A DNA stretch of 64,000 nt from positions 1-64,000 of the forward strand of contig CALGKJ010000016.1 of assembly GCA_937930535.1 (NCBI GenBank). The letters run 5' to 3'. Origin of the DNA: an uncultured Clostridia bacterium. Its GTDB lineage: Bacteria; Bacillota; Clostridia; Lutisporales; Lutisporaceae. Under the pieces are notes generated by a model. The model searched no databases. It saw only the letters and a list, made by a program, of their open reading frames with translations, and was not told the origin of the DNA. A program made the translations under genes and the position numbers. Positions 63,990 through 64,000 of the stretch are shown here, in pieces (positions within the stretch are counted from its first letter, which is position 1; each line of letters begins with the position of its first letter).

Positions 63990-64000
63990 ATTATATCACA

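Overview
The window reads as a chromosomal segment of a low-GC, Gram-positive, motile anaerobe of the class Clostridia. The evidence is the AT-rich composition, a flagellar block with the CsrA-FliW-flagellin arrangement of Firmicutes, a CIRCE-controlled groESL, Rex, a sodium-pump decarboxylase beta/gamma pair, a TsaB-RimI fusion, long-form HPF, and a surface protein with cohesin-like and dockerin modules. The dockerin hints at a relative of cellulolytic clostridia, but no species can be named from the sequence alone. Nearly all genes are on the minus strand; only the GGDEF-EAL protein, the ABC-F protein and an ACT-domain protein are on plus.

Layout. 0.2-17.2 kb: one long minus-strand surface-polysaccharide operon. 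Its promoter-proximal genes form a bacillosamine-type set: 4,6-dehydratase, aminotransferase, phosphosugar transferase and acetyltransferase. It also carries a three-enzyme UDP-L-QuiNAc/L-RhaNAc/L-FucNAc-type route, three glycosyltransferases, a Wzx flippase, a Wzy-like polymerase, a TagD-LicD pair predicted to add glycerol phosphate, and a Wzz/CpsD-like chain-length and tyrosine-kinase pair. 17.7-19.1 kb: two molybdenum-cofactor genes and a 40-residue lipoprotein. 19.4-22 kb: a long imperfect inverted-repeat element in front of a dCache-HAMP-GGDEF-EAL protein with a degenerate GGDEF site. 22-29 kb: groESL, a DUF554 protein, an OGG-type DNA glycosylase, a P-loop/Asp23 protein, oadB plus a 45-residue gamma subunit, and rex. 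29.4-40.7 kb: ABC-F, tsaD, an ECF sigma/anti-sigma operon, tsaE and tsaB-rimI, an amidohydrolase and tex. 41-47.7 kb: an ACT-domain protein with an operator-like palindrome, a chemoreceptor, prfB with its programmed frameshift, and secA. 47.8-51.6 kb: an accessory-looking stretch rich in dispersed and tandem repeats, holding small membrane proteins, a 25-residue peptide gene and an HD-GYP/DUF5317 operon behind a structured leader. 51.9-53.7 kb: hpf, a small zinc-ribbon protein and a large structured RNA with its own promoter. 53.8-64 kb: late flagellar genes (flgK, flgL, DUF6470, fliW, csrA, hag, flaG, fliD, fliS, FliT/FlgN-like), with a kelch-cohesin-dockerin gene inserted between hag and flaG.

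How the parts fit. The polysaccharide operon should make and export a glycan built on a diamino-sugar-type first residue. Flagellin output looks controlled by a SigD promoter and by CsrA binding two GGA sites in the hag leader, with FliW as antagonist. Two predicted c-di-GMP phosphodiesterases (EAL and HD-GYP) suggest second-messenger control of motility versus surface attachment, and both sit behind unexplained structured leaders.

The most novel signals are: the ~330-nt RNA at 53.4-53.7 kb; the peptide/HD-GYP/DUF5317 operon whose ribosome-binding site is base-paired in its leader; the 221-bp inverted-repeat element at 19.4 kb; and two families of double-hairpin intergenic repeats.
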